Source: Brevundimonas sp. EYE_349 (lineage in GTDB: Bacteria > Pseudomonadota > Alphaproteobacteria > Caulobacterales > Caulobacteraceae). From it: a stretch of DNA of 64,000 bases. Location of the stretch: the NCBI RefSeq assembly GCF_023147505.1, contig NZ_JAHXPB010000011.1, positions 1 to 64,000 on the forward strand, read 5' to 3'. Shown one piece after another: positions 54,659 through 62,499 of this stretch. The translations under genes were made by a program, and so were the position numbers. Within the stretch, counting starts at the first letter, position 1. Every line of letters starts with the position of its first letter. The notes under the pieces are model-generated. The model worked only from the letters and a program-made list of their open reading frames with translations. It had not been told where the DNA came from and searched no databases.

Positions 54659-54748
54659 TCAGAACCGCTCGGGCCGCAGCAGGGCCGCGACCATATAGAC
54701 GGCGACGACCACCGCCCCCGCCCCCCAGAGCATGGCGATCATCGTCAT
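54659..54748 (-). CDS. kdpF: KdpF, small K+-ATPase subunit
   Basis: This 29-residue single-helix peptide, MTMIAMLWGAGAVVVAVY followed by MVAALLRPERF, matches KdpF in length and in the C-terminal LLRPE(R/K)F. It stabilises the Kdp complex. It precedes kdpA by 18 bases. Its ATG overlaps the stop of the upstream small peptide (ATGA). Confidence 0.9.
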   Translation of the reverse strand: MTMIAMLWGAGAVVVAVYMVAALLRPERF

Positions 54749-54828
54749 ACCCGTTTCAACGCAACGGCCAGGGCCGCAAAGACGACGAACGCCCCTGCCC
54801 CTGTCGCCAGAAAAATCACATCGGCCAA
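54745..54828 (-). CDS. Tiny membrane peptide at the head of the kdp operon
   Basis: This 27-residue peptide reads ADVIFLATGAGAFVVFAALA then VALKRV after a TTG start. GAGGAGG lies five bases upstream of TTG, an excellent ribosome site, and the stop overlaps the kdpF ATG (ATGA). It is one hydrophobic helix ending in basic residues. I am aware of similar small peptides before kdpF in other proteobacteria, but the function is unknown. It is translationally coupled to kdpF. Confidence 0.65.
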   Translation of the reverse strand: MADVIFLATGAGAFVVFAALAVALKRV

Positions 54829-54907
54829 GCCGGCCTCCTCAAGCTCAGATGAAGCGTGAAGAGATCATGGGCGGCCGTAACGGGGCGATGTGGATTCCCC
54901 GCCTCGG

Positions 54908-54924
54908 CGTAAAGGAAACATAAA
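54908..54924 (-). promoter_or_regulatory. Candidate KdpE-binding site
   Basis: On the minus strand TTTATG-TTTCC-TTTACG matches the E. coli KdpE box form (TTTATA-N5-TTTACA) at 10 of 12 positions. It lies about 80 bases upstream of the first kdp start, the right place for activation. Confidence 0.6.
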
Positions 54925-54925
54925 A

Positions 54926-54943
54926 GCGGGGGTTCAGCCCCGC
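54926..54943 (-). terminator. Hairpin before the kdp promoter
   Basis: On the minus strand GCGGGG-CTGAAC-CCCCGC is followed by TTTTATGTTT. It could end read-through transcripts from the upstream receptor gene. Its T-tract overlaps the KdpE-like site. Confidence 0.55.
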
Positions 54944-55177
54944 CTTGCAACGGCCTCTATGCAATCCGAAGGCGGTTCGGCGAATGGGATCGCCGCACGG
55001 CGCGCTGACGCCCTGCGTCCCGGTCGCCGTGCTCCGTCTATGACCAGACCGGCAGGAGGCTGGGAAAATACGACGTCGAAGAGCCGCGCCACGGCGGCGG
55101 CGACTGGCTCTTCAGCGCAGCTTCAGCTGGATCAACGGAGCCACCCGCATTCTGATGGAGCGCTATCAGCCCTTATC

Positions 55178-55211
55178 GCGCCGCCGCCCGAGGGGATCCG
55201 GGCGGCGGCGC
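55178..55211 (-). terminator. Perfect 12-bp hairpin after the receptor gene
   Basis: GCGCCGCCGCCC (55178-55189) and GGGCGGCGGCGC (55200-55211) pair perfectly around a 10-base loop. It starts 9 bases after the receptor stop. No clear T-run follows, so it may be a stabilising 3' hairpin more than a classical terminator. Confidence 0.5.
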
Positions 55212-55220
55212 ACTGCAGCG

Positions 55221-57725
55221 TCAGAAGCGGTAACGCAGCCCCACGCCGTAGGTCGCCGGCGCGCCGACCAGACGCGACGCGCCGTTCATCTCCGGGAAAT
55301 AGACCTCGTCGGTGATGTTGCGGCCGTACGCATAGACGGACCAGTTCGCCGCAGTCTCCAACTCGACCCTGGCGTTCAACAGGGTGTAGGCCTTGGCCGT
55401 ATTGCCCGGCGTCGCGTTCAGGCGATTGGACTCCTCGCCATGATGCGAAACAGACAGGCGCGAATCCAGCCGCCAGCCGTTGTCCAGAACCAGCCCATGC
55501 TTCAGCGCCAGGGTCGCCGTCACGTCGGGCGCGCCCGGCAGCGGATCGCCGACCGTCTGCAGCACCTCGGCGACGCGAGCCGAGCTGAACGACAGGATTT
55601 CGGTGTCCAGGAAGGCGGCGGCCAGATCGACATCCAGCGTCTGGTTCGAGGTCTCGAACAGAACGGCGTTGATCGCGAACTCTATTCCCTTGCTCTCGGC
55701 CTCGCCCACATTGGCTCGGCCGTTGGTGTCATTGGCCAGGCGCGTCGTCGCCTGCAGTTCCTTGAACCTGTAGCTGAAGGCGTCCAGCGACAGGCGCAGG
55801 CGCGGGGTGGTCCAGCGCAGGCCGGTCTCATAGGCGGTGACCGTCTCGGAATCGAACGGCAGGGTCTCGGCCTGTGTGAAGATGGAGGTGCCGTCGAAAC
55901 CGCCGCCGCGATAGCCCGTGCCCGCTGAAACAAAGACGTTCAGGCTTGGGTTGAAGGCGTATTTGGCCGTGATGCGGCCGGAGACATTGTCATCCTCGAA
56001 CGCCCGATCCCAGATGAACGGATTGGTCGTGGCGAAGGTGGTTGTGAAGGTCGAGATGCCCCACGGGTTCAGGTCGTCGTTGCGCCCGCTGAACGTCGCC
56101 TCGTCGCGGGTGTAGCGCAGGCCGCCCGACAGGCTCAGCTTCTGGGTCAGCTCATAATCGACCTGGCCGAAAAGGGCGAAGCTGTTGCGCGTCTGCTTGT
56201 GAAGATTGTCGTACTTGGTCCGGGCCGTATAGCTGGTCCAGTGGGTGTCGAAGTCGATGTCGTCCGAGACGTAAAAGGCGCCGACGATCCAGTCCAGGCG
56301 ACCGCCGCTGTCGTCGCTCAGGCGCATTTCCAGCGAGGTCTGACTCATCTTCTCATCGGCGTCGAAACGCGACGCGGGATAGGGCGAGCCGTCGCCGTTG
56401 CCCTGGATGGCGCGGGTCGAGCCTTGGACGTTGCCGATGACGGCCAGGTTCAGGTTCTCGCCCAGGGCGTGGGTCAGCATGGCGGAAACGCCATAGATGT
56501 CGATGCTGTGCGTCGGATATTCGGAGGAGTAGAATTCGTACGGATCATCGTTCTCGCCCGCGTTGGCGATGTTCGTGTCCAGGGCGGCGGAAATCCGGTC
56601 GTACTGGCGGGTGTCGCCGCGGTCGCGGCTGCCGAACAGCTTGACCGTCAGATTGGTCTGCGGGGCGAAGTCCATCGACACGGTGGCGCGGCCGGCGAAC
56701 AGATCCTTGTCGCCGAACCCTTCGCGGCGGCCCGGATCGACGATCGGCGGAATCTGGGTCTGGGTCACGCCGCCGATGATGGGGCGAAAGCCGGCCAGAT
56801 CGCCGGCGCCCGCGCCGGTCATGAAGCCCCCGCCCTGTTCGGCCAGCACCGCGACGCGCACCCCGAGCTTGTCGCTCAGAGGCCCGCCGACAGCGGCCTC
56901 CATTGCGGTGTAGTCATAGGAGCCGACCTCCAGCCGACCGTAACCCTCGATCGTATCGCCCGGCCCCTTGGTGATGGCGTTGATCACCCCGGCCGTCGTG
57001 TTGCGGCCATATAGGGTGCCCTGCGGCCCCTTCAGGATCTCGACGCGGTCCAAGTCGAACAAGGGCATGCCCAGATAGGCGTTGGACGTCTGATAGACCC
57101 CGTCCACGTGCAGGGCGACCGAGGGATTGCCGTTGGGCTTGTAGTCGTCGGCGCCGCCTATGCCCCGGATGCTGATCAGGCCGTAGTTCGTGCCCCCGAA
57201 GGCGTAGTTGACCGAAACGCCCGGAACCTCGTCCACCAGGCTGGTGACGCTGTCGATGCCGCGCCGCGCCGCATCGTCGCCGTCGATCACGGTCACGGCC
57301 AGGGGCACATCCTGAATACGCTGCGCGCGCTTCTGGGCGGTGACGATCACCTCGTCGAGGGTGGCGGCGTCCGTGGAGGCGTGACCGGCTTGCGAAACAG
57401 AAAAGGTGCGCTCGCCGACCTGCGCGGCGACCAGGCCCGAACCGGCCAGAATCTGGCGCAAGGCCTCCGCAGGCGCCATCACGCCGACGGCGCGCCCGCC
57501 GCGCCTGCCGCGCACCAGTTCGGGCGTGAAGACCACCTGGACGTCGGCGGCCCGCGCGAACCCGGTCAGGGCGGTCTCCAGCGACTGGCTTTCGATGGCG
57601 AAGGCGATCGGCTGCGCCGTCGAGGTCTGGGCCAGGGCCGGAGATGCGACGGCTAAAACAGCCAAGGCGCTGCAGGCCAGCAGCCCGCGTTTCAGAACGC
57701 CCGAAAATGGCGAGGAAATGGTCAT
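55221..57725 (-). CDS. TonB-dependent receptor with signalling (STN) domain
   Basis: This 834-residue protein has a Sec signal ([18 protein letters not shown]). An N-terminal STN/secretin-like domain follows ([34 protein letters not shown], about 38-115), which contacts the anti-sigma factor. Next come the TonB box region ([10 protein letters not shown]), a plug ([31 protein letters not shown] segment) and a barrel ending GVGLRYRF. With FecI and FecR genes directly upstream, it forms a surface-signalling system. The substrate (iron chelate or carbohydrate) is not evident. AGGGG precedes the ATG. Confidence 0.9.
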   Translation of the reverse strand: MTISSPFSGVLKRGLLACSALAVLAVASPALAQTSTAQPIAFAIESQSLETALTGFARAADVQVVFTPELVRGRRGGRAVGVMAPAEALRQILAGSGLVAAQVGERTFSVSQAGHASTDAATLDEVIVTAQKRAQRIQDVPLAVTVIDGDDAARRGIDSVTSLVDEVPGVSVNYAFGGTNYGLISIRGIGGADDYKPNGNPSVALHVDGVYQTSNAYLGMPLFDLDRVEILKGPQGTLYGRNTTAGVINAITKGPGDTIEGYGRLEVGSYDYTAMEAAVGGPLSDKLGVRVAVLAEQGGGFMTGAGAGDLAGFRPIIGGVTQTQIPPIVDPGRREGFGDKDLFAGRATVSMDFAPQTNLTVKLFGSRDRGDTRQYDRISAALDTNIANAGENDDPYEFYSSEYPTHSIDIYGVSAMLTHALGENLNLAVIGNVQGSTRAIQGNGDGSPYPASRFDADEKMSQTSLEMRLSDDSGGRLDWIVGAFYVSDDIDFDTHWTSYTARTKYDNLHKQTRNSFALFGQVDYELTQKLSLSGGLRYTRDEATFSGRNDDLNPWGISTFTTTFATTNPFIWDRAFEDDNVSGRITAKYAFNPSLNVFVSAGTGYRGGGFDGTSIFTQAETLPFDSETVTAYETGLRWTTPRLRLSLDAFSYRFKELQATTRLANDTNGRANVGEAESKGIEFAINAVLFETSNQTLDVDLAAAFLDTEILSFSSARVAEVLQTVGDPLPGAPDVTATLALKHGLVLDNGWRLDSRLSVSHHGEESNRLNATPGNTAKAYTLLNARVELETAANWSVYAYGRNITDEVYFPEMNGASRLVGAPATYGVGLRYRF

Positions 57726-57817
57726 TGGAAGCCCCTGAAATCTAGCAACCGGCCCCCGGCCGGCTCGCTCTCAGGAACGGAAGCGCCCCCCTGACCCCAC
57801 ACCCTGTCTTGCAAATT

Positions 57818-58813
57818 TCATCGAAGCTTTGCTGATCCTTCAGAGGATCGGATGCGCCACACGCCATCCGCGCTCCGCTTGACCGAAAGGTCGAAACCCG
57901 TCGCCAGCGCCAGGGCGAGTTCGCGCGCCCCGTCGTAACGGAACGAACCCGAGATGTGCCTGGCGCCGGCCTCGACATCCTCGATCGACAGGCGCTCGGC
58001 GGAATAGCGGTTGAAGGCGGCGACGACCTCGCTCAGCGGCCGGTCACGCACCACCAGACGGCCATCCCGCCAGGCCGTCTCGGCCTCCACATCGGCGGCC
58101 ATCACGCGAAAGCCCGTCGCCGTCGCATCCCCCTTCTGACCCGCGCCGACATGGACCGATGTCTTGTCGCCCCGACGCGCGCCGATGGTCAGACCGCCCT
58201 GCTCCACCACCACCTCGGGCCGATCGCTCGACAGGCTCAACTGGAACCGTCCGCTGTCCGCCGTCAGCACCCGATCACCCGCGCGCAACACGAAAGGTCG
58301 GTCGCCCGCCACGAGGTTCAGATAGATCTGCCCCTGTTCCAGAACCGCCGCACGACGCCCGCCAACGAAATCCAGCCTCAGCCGCGTCAGGGGCGCCAGT
58401 GTCACCTCCGAACCGTCCGGCAGGGTCGCGTTCAACCTCTGTCCCGCCTTTGTCGCGATCAGGGCCCGCGCCGGCGACGCCGCGCCCAGTATCCACAGCC
58501 CGCCGCAAGAGGCCGCCACCGCTCCACCGGCCAAGCCGAACATGGCGCGGCGATTGACGCCCGGTCGCGGCCTGCCCAGAGCTTCGGCGCGCAGAGCCAG
58601 AACCTCCGGCTCGCCGGCGTCCATCTCCAGCATCCGCCAGGCCTGCTGGCAGGCGCGGTAGGCGGCGATGTGCGATGCATCCGCATCCAGCCACTGGCGG
58701 AAACCCGCCTCGTCCTGAGGGCTGGGCGTGGTCCCGCCGTTCATCCGCGCAAACCAGAGGGCGGCTGGATCGGCGTGGTCGTCGTTAGCCGTGCGTGGAA
58801 TGGGCGGTGCCAT
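57818..58813 (-). CDS. FecR-family anti-sigma/signal transducer
   Basis: This 331-residue protein has an N-terminal DUF4880-like cytoplasmic segment (ALWFARMNGGTTPSPQDEAGFRQWLDADASHIAAYRACQQAW). One transmembrane helix (about 91-117, MFGLAGGAVAASCGGLWILGAASPA) and a periplasmic FecR domain follow (GQRLNATLPDGSEVTLAPLTRLRLDFVGGRRAAVLEQGQIYLNL). It would hold the sigma factor until the receptor signals. The ATG overlaps the sigma-factor stop (TGATG). The receptor gene follows after 92 bases, where its own promoter may lie. Confidence 0.9.
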   Translation of the reverse strand: MAPPIPRTANDDHADPAALWFARMNGGTTPSPQDEAGFRQWLDADASHIAAYRACQQAWRMLEMDAGEPEVLALRAEALGRPRPGVNRRAMFGLAGGAVAASCGGLWILGAASPARALIATKAGQRLNATLPDGSEVTLAPLTRLRLDFVGGRRAAVLEQGQIYLNLVAGDRPFVLRAGDRVLTADSGRFQLSLSSDRPEVVVEQGGLTIGARRGDKTSVHVGAGQKGDATATGFRVMAADVEAETAWRDGRLVVRDRPLSEVVAAFNRYSAERLSIEDVEAGARHISGSFRYDGARELALALATGFDLSVKRSADGVWRIRSSEGSAKLR

Positions 58814-59400
58814 CAGTGGTCCGCCTCTATCAGATCCAGCCTCAGCGCCGCCATTGCGCGCACCATGTGCTTCTCGACCGCACTGACCGAAATCCCCATT
58901 CGGCGCGCGATCTGGGGATAGGTCAGGTTCTCGAAACGCCTCAGGATCACAACCGTCCTCGCCCTCGGCGGCAGGGCGTCCAGCGCCGCCAGCATCCGCT
59001 TCAATCGCTGCTTCCCGTCCAAAATCTGCTCGGCGCCTGGCTCCTCGCTTTCAGGCGACAGGTCGTCGATGTCGACATGACGTCCCCTGCCCCGCGCCTG
59101 ATCGTAACGCCCCCGGTCGCGCGCGATATTGGCGGCGGCCTCGAAGACATAGCCATCGACATTGTCCAGGCTGAACAGGTCGCCGCGTCGCAGCAAGCGC
59201 ACGAACAGATCCTGCACCATCTCCTCGGCATCCATCGGCGAGCCGACCCGGCGCAGGAAGAACTGCATCAGCGGCCGCCGCAGCCGCCGCGTCAGATCGA
59301 CGAAGGCCGCGTCGGGCGACGGCCGCCCCGCCAGTTCCGCCGTCTCGCAGCACATGTCCAACCGTCGATCCATGAGCGCCCAATGACGCTCAAGCTTCAC
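58813..59400 (-). CDS. FecI-like ECF sigma factor
   Basis: This protein of about 195 residues has sigma region 2 (LMQFFLRRVGSPMDAEEMVQDLFVRLLRRGDLFSLDNVDGYVFEAAANIARD) and region 4 (ALPPRARTVVILRRFENLTYPQIARRMGISVSAVEKHMVRAM), with the two-domain spacing of ECF factors. It would direct transcription of the receptor gene when released by FecR. Start is uncertain: GTG 59400 is used, with ATG 59373 as an alternative; neither has a strong ribosome site. Confidence 0.88.
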   Translation of the reverse strand: MKLERHWALMDRRLDMCCETAELAGRPSPDAAFVDLTRRLRRPLMQFFLRRVGSPMDAEEMVQDLFVRLLRRGDLFSLDNVDGYVFEAAANIARDRGRYDQARGRGRHVDIDDLSPESEEPGAEQILDGKQRLKRMLAALDALPPRARTVVILRRFENLTYPQIARRMGISVSAVEKHMVRAMAALRLDLIEADH

Positions 59401-59524
59401 CGCCGCATGTCGATTGCGCGACAGTTCGATATCGGATTGTCATTCAGCGGTCTGACGGCGAAGGCGGCCCGGACGACCGCCGCTTTGCGGCTCCCTGAAT
59501 GTATCACTCCAGATACGGCCATGT

Positions 59525-59544
59525 TTCGATATCCGAATATCGAA
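59525..59544. promoter_or_regulatory. Palindrome upstream of the sigma-factor gene
   Basis: TTCGATATCCGAATATCGAA has perfect 8-base arms around CCGA. A partial copy, TTCGATATCGGA, lies at 59425-59436, nearer the sigma-factor start. The pair may be regulator sites for fecI. The gap to the PL10 gene (59401-59595) holds no gene. Confidence 0.45.
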
Positions 59545-59595
59545 CCAGCGGACTTTTCCTCGGCGCCTCTGGAGACGGATCGCTTGACGTCATGC

Positions 59596-60897
59596 TCACA
59601 GCGCCGCCCAATTCTTATAGATATCTAAGGCCTTCTGAGGCGATGAAATCCACCACGAGTAGCCATTGCGGCGCCCGATCGAGATTTCATTGACATCGTC
59701 GTGGATCGTCTGGTCCTTGTCGCCGAAGATTGGACGCCCGGTCACCAGATCATAGTTCCGCGACCAGATGGGGCCCGCCCCTGGCTTGTCGATCAGCTTT
59801 CGCCCGTCATCCGTCATTTCGAACGACTTGTCGTAGACACGCACCGACTCCAGCCACTCGACACCGCCGCGCACGGCCGCCTTGATCGCCGACGACGGGT
59901 TCTGCTCGCCCATCAGGAAAATAAGAATGTCCGTGGTTTCGCCGCTTGCGATTGATCGTGGTTCGTAATTTCGCGCGCTTGTGGGCACTAGCCGCATCGG
60001 CTCGACTTGCTGAGGCCAGCCCAATAGCCGATCGCCCTGACGCACTTGCGCAGCGAGGATCACATCGATCGCCTTCTTAGTCGCCTGGGCCGCCTGGGCC
60101 TCCAACTCCACCGGCACGAAGTCGAATCCTTCGGCGCCATGGGCGACATCCCGCAGCAGCATGGCTGCGTTGGCCACTGCATTATCATTGAAGGTGATTG
60201 AGTCGTGGAAGCCGCCCTCGAGCGGCCAGATTTGAGGCCAACCGCCATTGGGATATTGAGCGCTCAACAGGTAGCGCACGCCTTTGATGACGCTCGCGCG
60301 CCAGCCATCGCCTTCGCGTCCCGGCGCATGGGCGGCGACCTTCGCCAGGAACCGCATTTCCGACCACGTCGCCTCATTGTCCAAAGTGCCCACGAAGGTC
60401 CAGAACCGATCGCCCGGCGCATCAAAGTTCGCCGGGTTCTGCTCCATGGTTTCCGCATCGTTTGAAAAACGCTGACCCGGCAGCCGCGCGATGCTGCGAT
60501 CCTGGTTTTTGCTCCATCCGCCGGCGGGCGTCTGGAAACTGACGATCGCATCGGCGATCGCCCGCGCTTCTGCCGTGCCATACCAGGCGACGGGCCGATC
60601 TAGCGGCATATTGTAATGGCTGGGTCCGACGGCCTGGGGCGGCGGCGGCGGGGTCGCGCCGGCAGGAAGCTCGGCCGCGAGCGCGGCGCGGTCGGCCAGG
60701 TGCTGGGCCTGAGACCGTGCAAGATACTCGGCCCACGGGCCGCGTTCCGCGTCGGGGAAGGCCCCGACCCTGTCGCTCGTCAGGCCGACCGCTGGCGTGT
60801 TCAGCCGCAAGACTTCAGCCTGGGCGCCGCCGGAAACACCATACACAAGCGCTACGGCGCCAAGGGCCAAGATCGAACAGGCGGAAACGATTTTCAT
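59596..60897 (-). CDS. pelA: Pectate lyase, PL10 family
   Basis: This 433-residue secreted enzyme cleaves polygalacturonate by beta-elimination. It has a signal peptide (SACSILALGAVALVYGVSGGAQA), then AIVSFQTPAGGWSKNQD, TLDNEATWSEMRFLAKV, QYPNGGWPQIWPLEGGFHDSITFNDNAV, and ISIGRRNGYSWWISSP at the C-terminus, all PL10 hallmarks. The ATG at 60897 has TGGGAG eight bases upstream; a longer reading to 60930 is unneeded. It lies 29 bases after the polygalacturonase gene, on the same transcript. Confidence 0.92.
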   Translation of the reverse strand: MKIVSACSILALGAVALVYGVSGGAQAEVLRLNTPAVGLTSDRVGAFPDAERGPWAEYLARSQAQHLADRAALAAELPAGATPPPPPQAVGPSHYNMPLDRPVAWYGTAEARAIADAIVSFQTPAGGWSKNQDRSIARLPGQRFSNDAETMEQNPANFDAPGDRFWTFVGTLDNEATWSEMRFLAKVAAHAPGREGDGWRASVIKGVRYLLSAQYPNGGWPQIWPLEGGFHDSITFNDNAVANAAMLLRDVAHGAEGFDFVPVELEAQAAQATKKAIDVILAAQVRQGDRLLGWPQQVEPMRLVPTSARNYEPRSIASGETTDILIFLMGEQNPSSAIKAAVRGGVEWLESVRVYDKSFEMTDDGRKLIDKPGAGPIWSRNYDLVTGRPIFGDKDQTIHDDVNEISIGRRNGYSWWISSPQKALDIYKNWAAL

Positions 60898-60926
60898 TGG
60901 TCTGACTCCCACAACTTTTTTGGTTT

Positions 60927-62330
60927 TCATGTTTGGCTAGATCGCAGGCCAATGACGCCGGACGACTCTGTCACCCCCGGGCCTCGGCCGTCCAAGGTGT
61001 CGATGTTGCAGTCGCGGAATCGCCAATTCTCGGCATTGGCGATGGCGCCCGCGTCCTGCACATCCCAGTCCAGCCCGTCGAAGGTGAAGTCCTTCAGCGG
61101 AGCCTCGGGATAGGCGGCGGCGGCGAAGCCGACCTTGCCGCCGACCGCCTTAATGTTCGAAAGGCGGACATCGTGAATGCGGGGAACACCCTGCTCGCGC
61201 GGAACCGGCGTGGCGAGCGCACGCCAATAGTCCGGCACGTCGGCCATGCCGACCGGTATCTGGGCGTAGCTGTAACTCGGATACCAGTTCAGATTGACCT
61301 GCATCAGGGTGCGCACATCCTGCAAATGGATGTCGCGCAGGCGGATGTTGGAAATCACGCCGCCGCGCGTATGCCCCGACTTGAAGAAGATCCCCAGCGG
61401 CACCGGATATTCAATCCTGAGCCCCGAGACCTCGATATCGTCGAAACCGCCCGAGGTTTCCGACCCGAACGTCATCCCTGCGTGGGCGTCGCGGACGATA
61501 CAGTCGCGGATCGTCACCTGTCGGCATGGACGCGCCACACGCAGCCCATCCCAATCGCGGCCGGCCTTGATGCAGATGGCGTCATCGTTGACAGAGAGGT
61601 CGCAGCGCTCGACCACGACCCGCTCGGACGAATCTATATCTATGCCGTCGGTCGACGGACCCCGGCCGCCGACATTGTTACGAATGATCAAATCGGCGAC
61701 CGTTATGTCGCGCGAATAGCAGATGTGGACGGTCCAGAAGCCCGAGCGCGCCAGATTCAGCCCCGAAACCTCGACCTGCTGAGAGTCATAGACATGGATC
61801 AGGCGCGGACGACGGCAATCATAGTCGGCCGCCCATCGCAGACCGCGAGGATCGTAATGCCGGCGCATCGCCCAATAGCTATCCCAGAACACCTTGCCGT
61901 CGCCATCGACCAGTCCCTCGCCCGTGATCTTGGCGTTTGCCTGCCGATAGATGTTCAGCAACCCGGCAGGCCAATGCATTTCGATACCCGCTACACGGGT
62001 GCGGACCAGAGGATATGCGGCAAGATCCTGAACACCGCGCAGCGTTGCGCCTCGGTCGATCACCAGGGTCACTCCCGACTTCACGAACAGCGAGCCAGAC
62101 AGATATAGACCGGGCTTCAGGACAACGACGCCGCCGCCCTGTCCTGCGGCGGCATCAATGGCGGCTTGGATTTGACGAGTATTTATCGTCACGCCGTCTC
62201 CGACCGCGCCGTAGTCAGACGTATCGAAGGTGCGGCCACGGCTCTCTTGTGCAGACGTCGGCGTCGGCGCCGCCTGTGCAATCGCACTGGCGAGGCCCAA
62301 CTGGAGCAGCGTGCGGCGATCGGCTACCAT
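60927..62330 (-). CDS. Polygalacturonase-like glycoside hydrolase, GH28
   Basis: This 467-residue right-handed beta-helix enzyme acts on pectin backbone. Its signal (DRRTLLQLGLASAIAQA) is Tat-like (DRR-TLLQL). Catalytic motifs: GPSTDGIDIDSSERV (one Asp), NDDAICIKAGRDWDG (Asp pair), HAGMTFGSETSGG and the IFFKSGHTRGG (RIK-like) loop. It probably works with the PL10 enzyme and the GH105-like protein. It is divergent from the GH105-like gene across 169 bases holding a LacI-like site. Confidence 0.9.
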   Translation of the reverse strand: MVADRRTLLQLGLASAIAQAAPTPTSAQESRGRTFDTSDYGAVGDGVTINTRQIQAAIDAAAGQGGGVVVLKPGLYLSGSLFVKSGVTLVIDRGATLRGVQDLAAYPLVRTRVAGIEMHWPAGLLNIYRQANAKITGEGLVDGDGKVFWDSYWAMRRHYDPRGLRWAADYDCRRPRLIHVYDSQQVEVSGLNLARSGFWTVHICYSRDITVADLIIRNNVGGRGPSTDGIDIDSSERVVVERCDLSVNDDAICIKAGRDWDGLRVARPCRQVTIRDCIVRDAHAGMTFGSETSGGFDDIEVSGLRIEYPVPLGIFFKSGHTRGGVISNIRLRDIHLQDVRTLMQVNLNWYPSYSYAQIPVGMADVPDYWRALATPVPREQGVPRIHDVRLSNIKAVGGKVGFAAAAYPEAPLKDFTFDGLDWDVQDAGAIANAENWRFRDCNIDTLDGRGPGVTESSGVIGLRSSQT

Positions 62331-62418
62331 CTCGATTTCTCACATTCTGTTCTTTCGTCTCACAATAGTGGACGATATAAGGCTGGCAAGCGATACAGAC
62401 AGCCACTGACAAAGAAAT

Positions 62419-62432
62419 TGACACCGGTTACT
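62419..62432. promoter_or_regulatory. LacI-type operator-like site in the pectin promoter region
   Basis: TGACACCGGTTACT matches the form TGTAACCGGTTACA at 11 of 14 positions. It lies in the divergent gap between the GH28 and GH105-like genes, 87 and 68 bases from their starts. A LacI-type pectin repressor encoded elsewhere could bind here; cross-talk with the lacI at 16594 is possible but untested. Confidence 0.5.
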
Positions 62433-62499
62433 GTTCGGCTCGCCTTTTGAGGTCGTCCGGACCGGAATGCGCCGCCTACAGCGTCGCCGGAGGAAAAGA

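Larger units (their letters stand above)
54829..55220. other. Gap upstream of the kdp operon with regulatory elements
   Basis: No gene is seen in these 392 bases. The stretch contains a KdpE-type site at 54908-54924, a hairpin with T-tract at 54926-54943, and a strong hairpin at 55178-55211 just beyond the next receptor stop. Open frames here on the plus strand lack ribosome sites and protein-like composition. Confidence 0.55.

Noticed and set aside
51062..54859. Very long open frame (about 1265 codons) on the plus strand opposite kdpA and kdpB
   Set aside because: It is antisense to two certain genes; its sequence is low-complexity Arg/Gly/Gln/His-rich, a usual side effect of high-GC codon bias.
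60898..60930. Longer start for the PL10 enzyme
   Set aside because: It would add MKTKKVVGVRP before a normal signal peptide and overlap the GH28 stop; a good ribosome site supports 60897.
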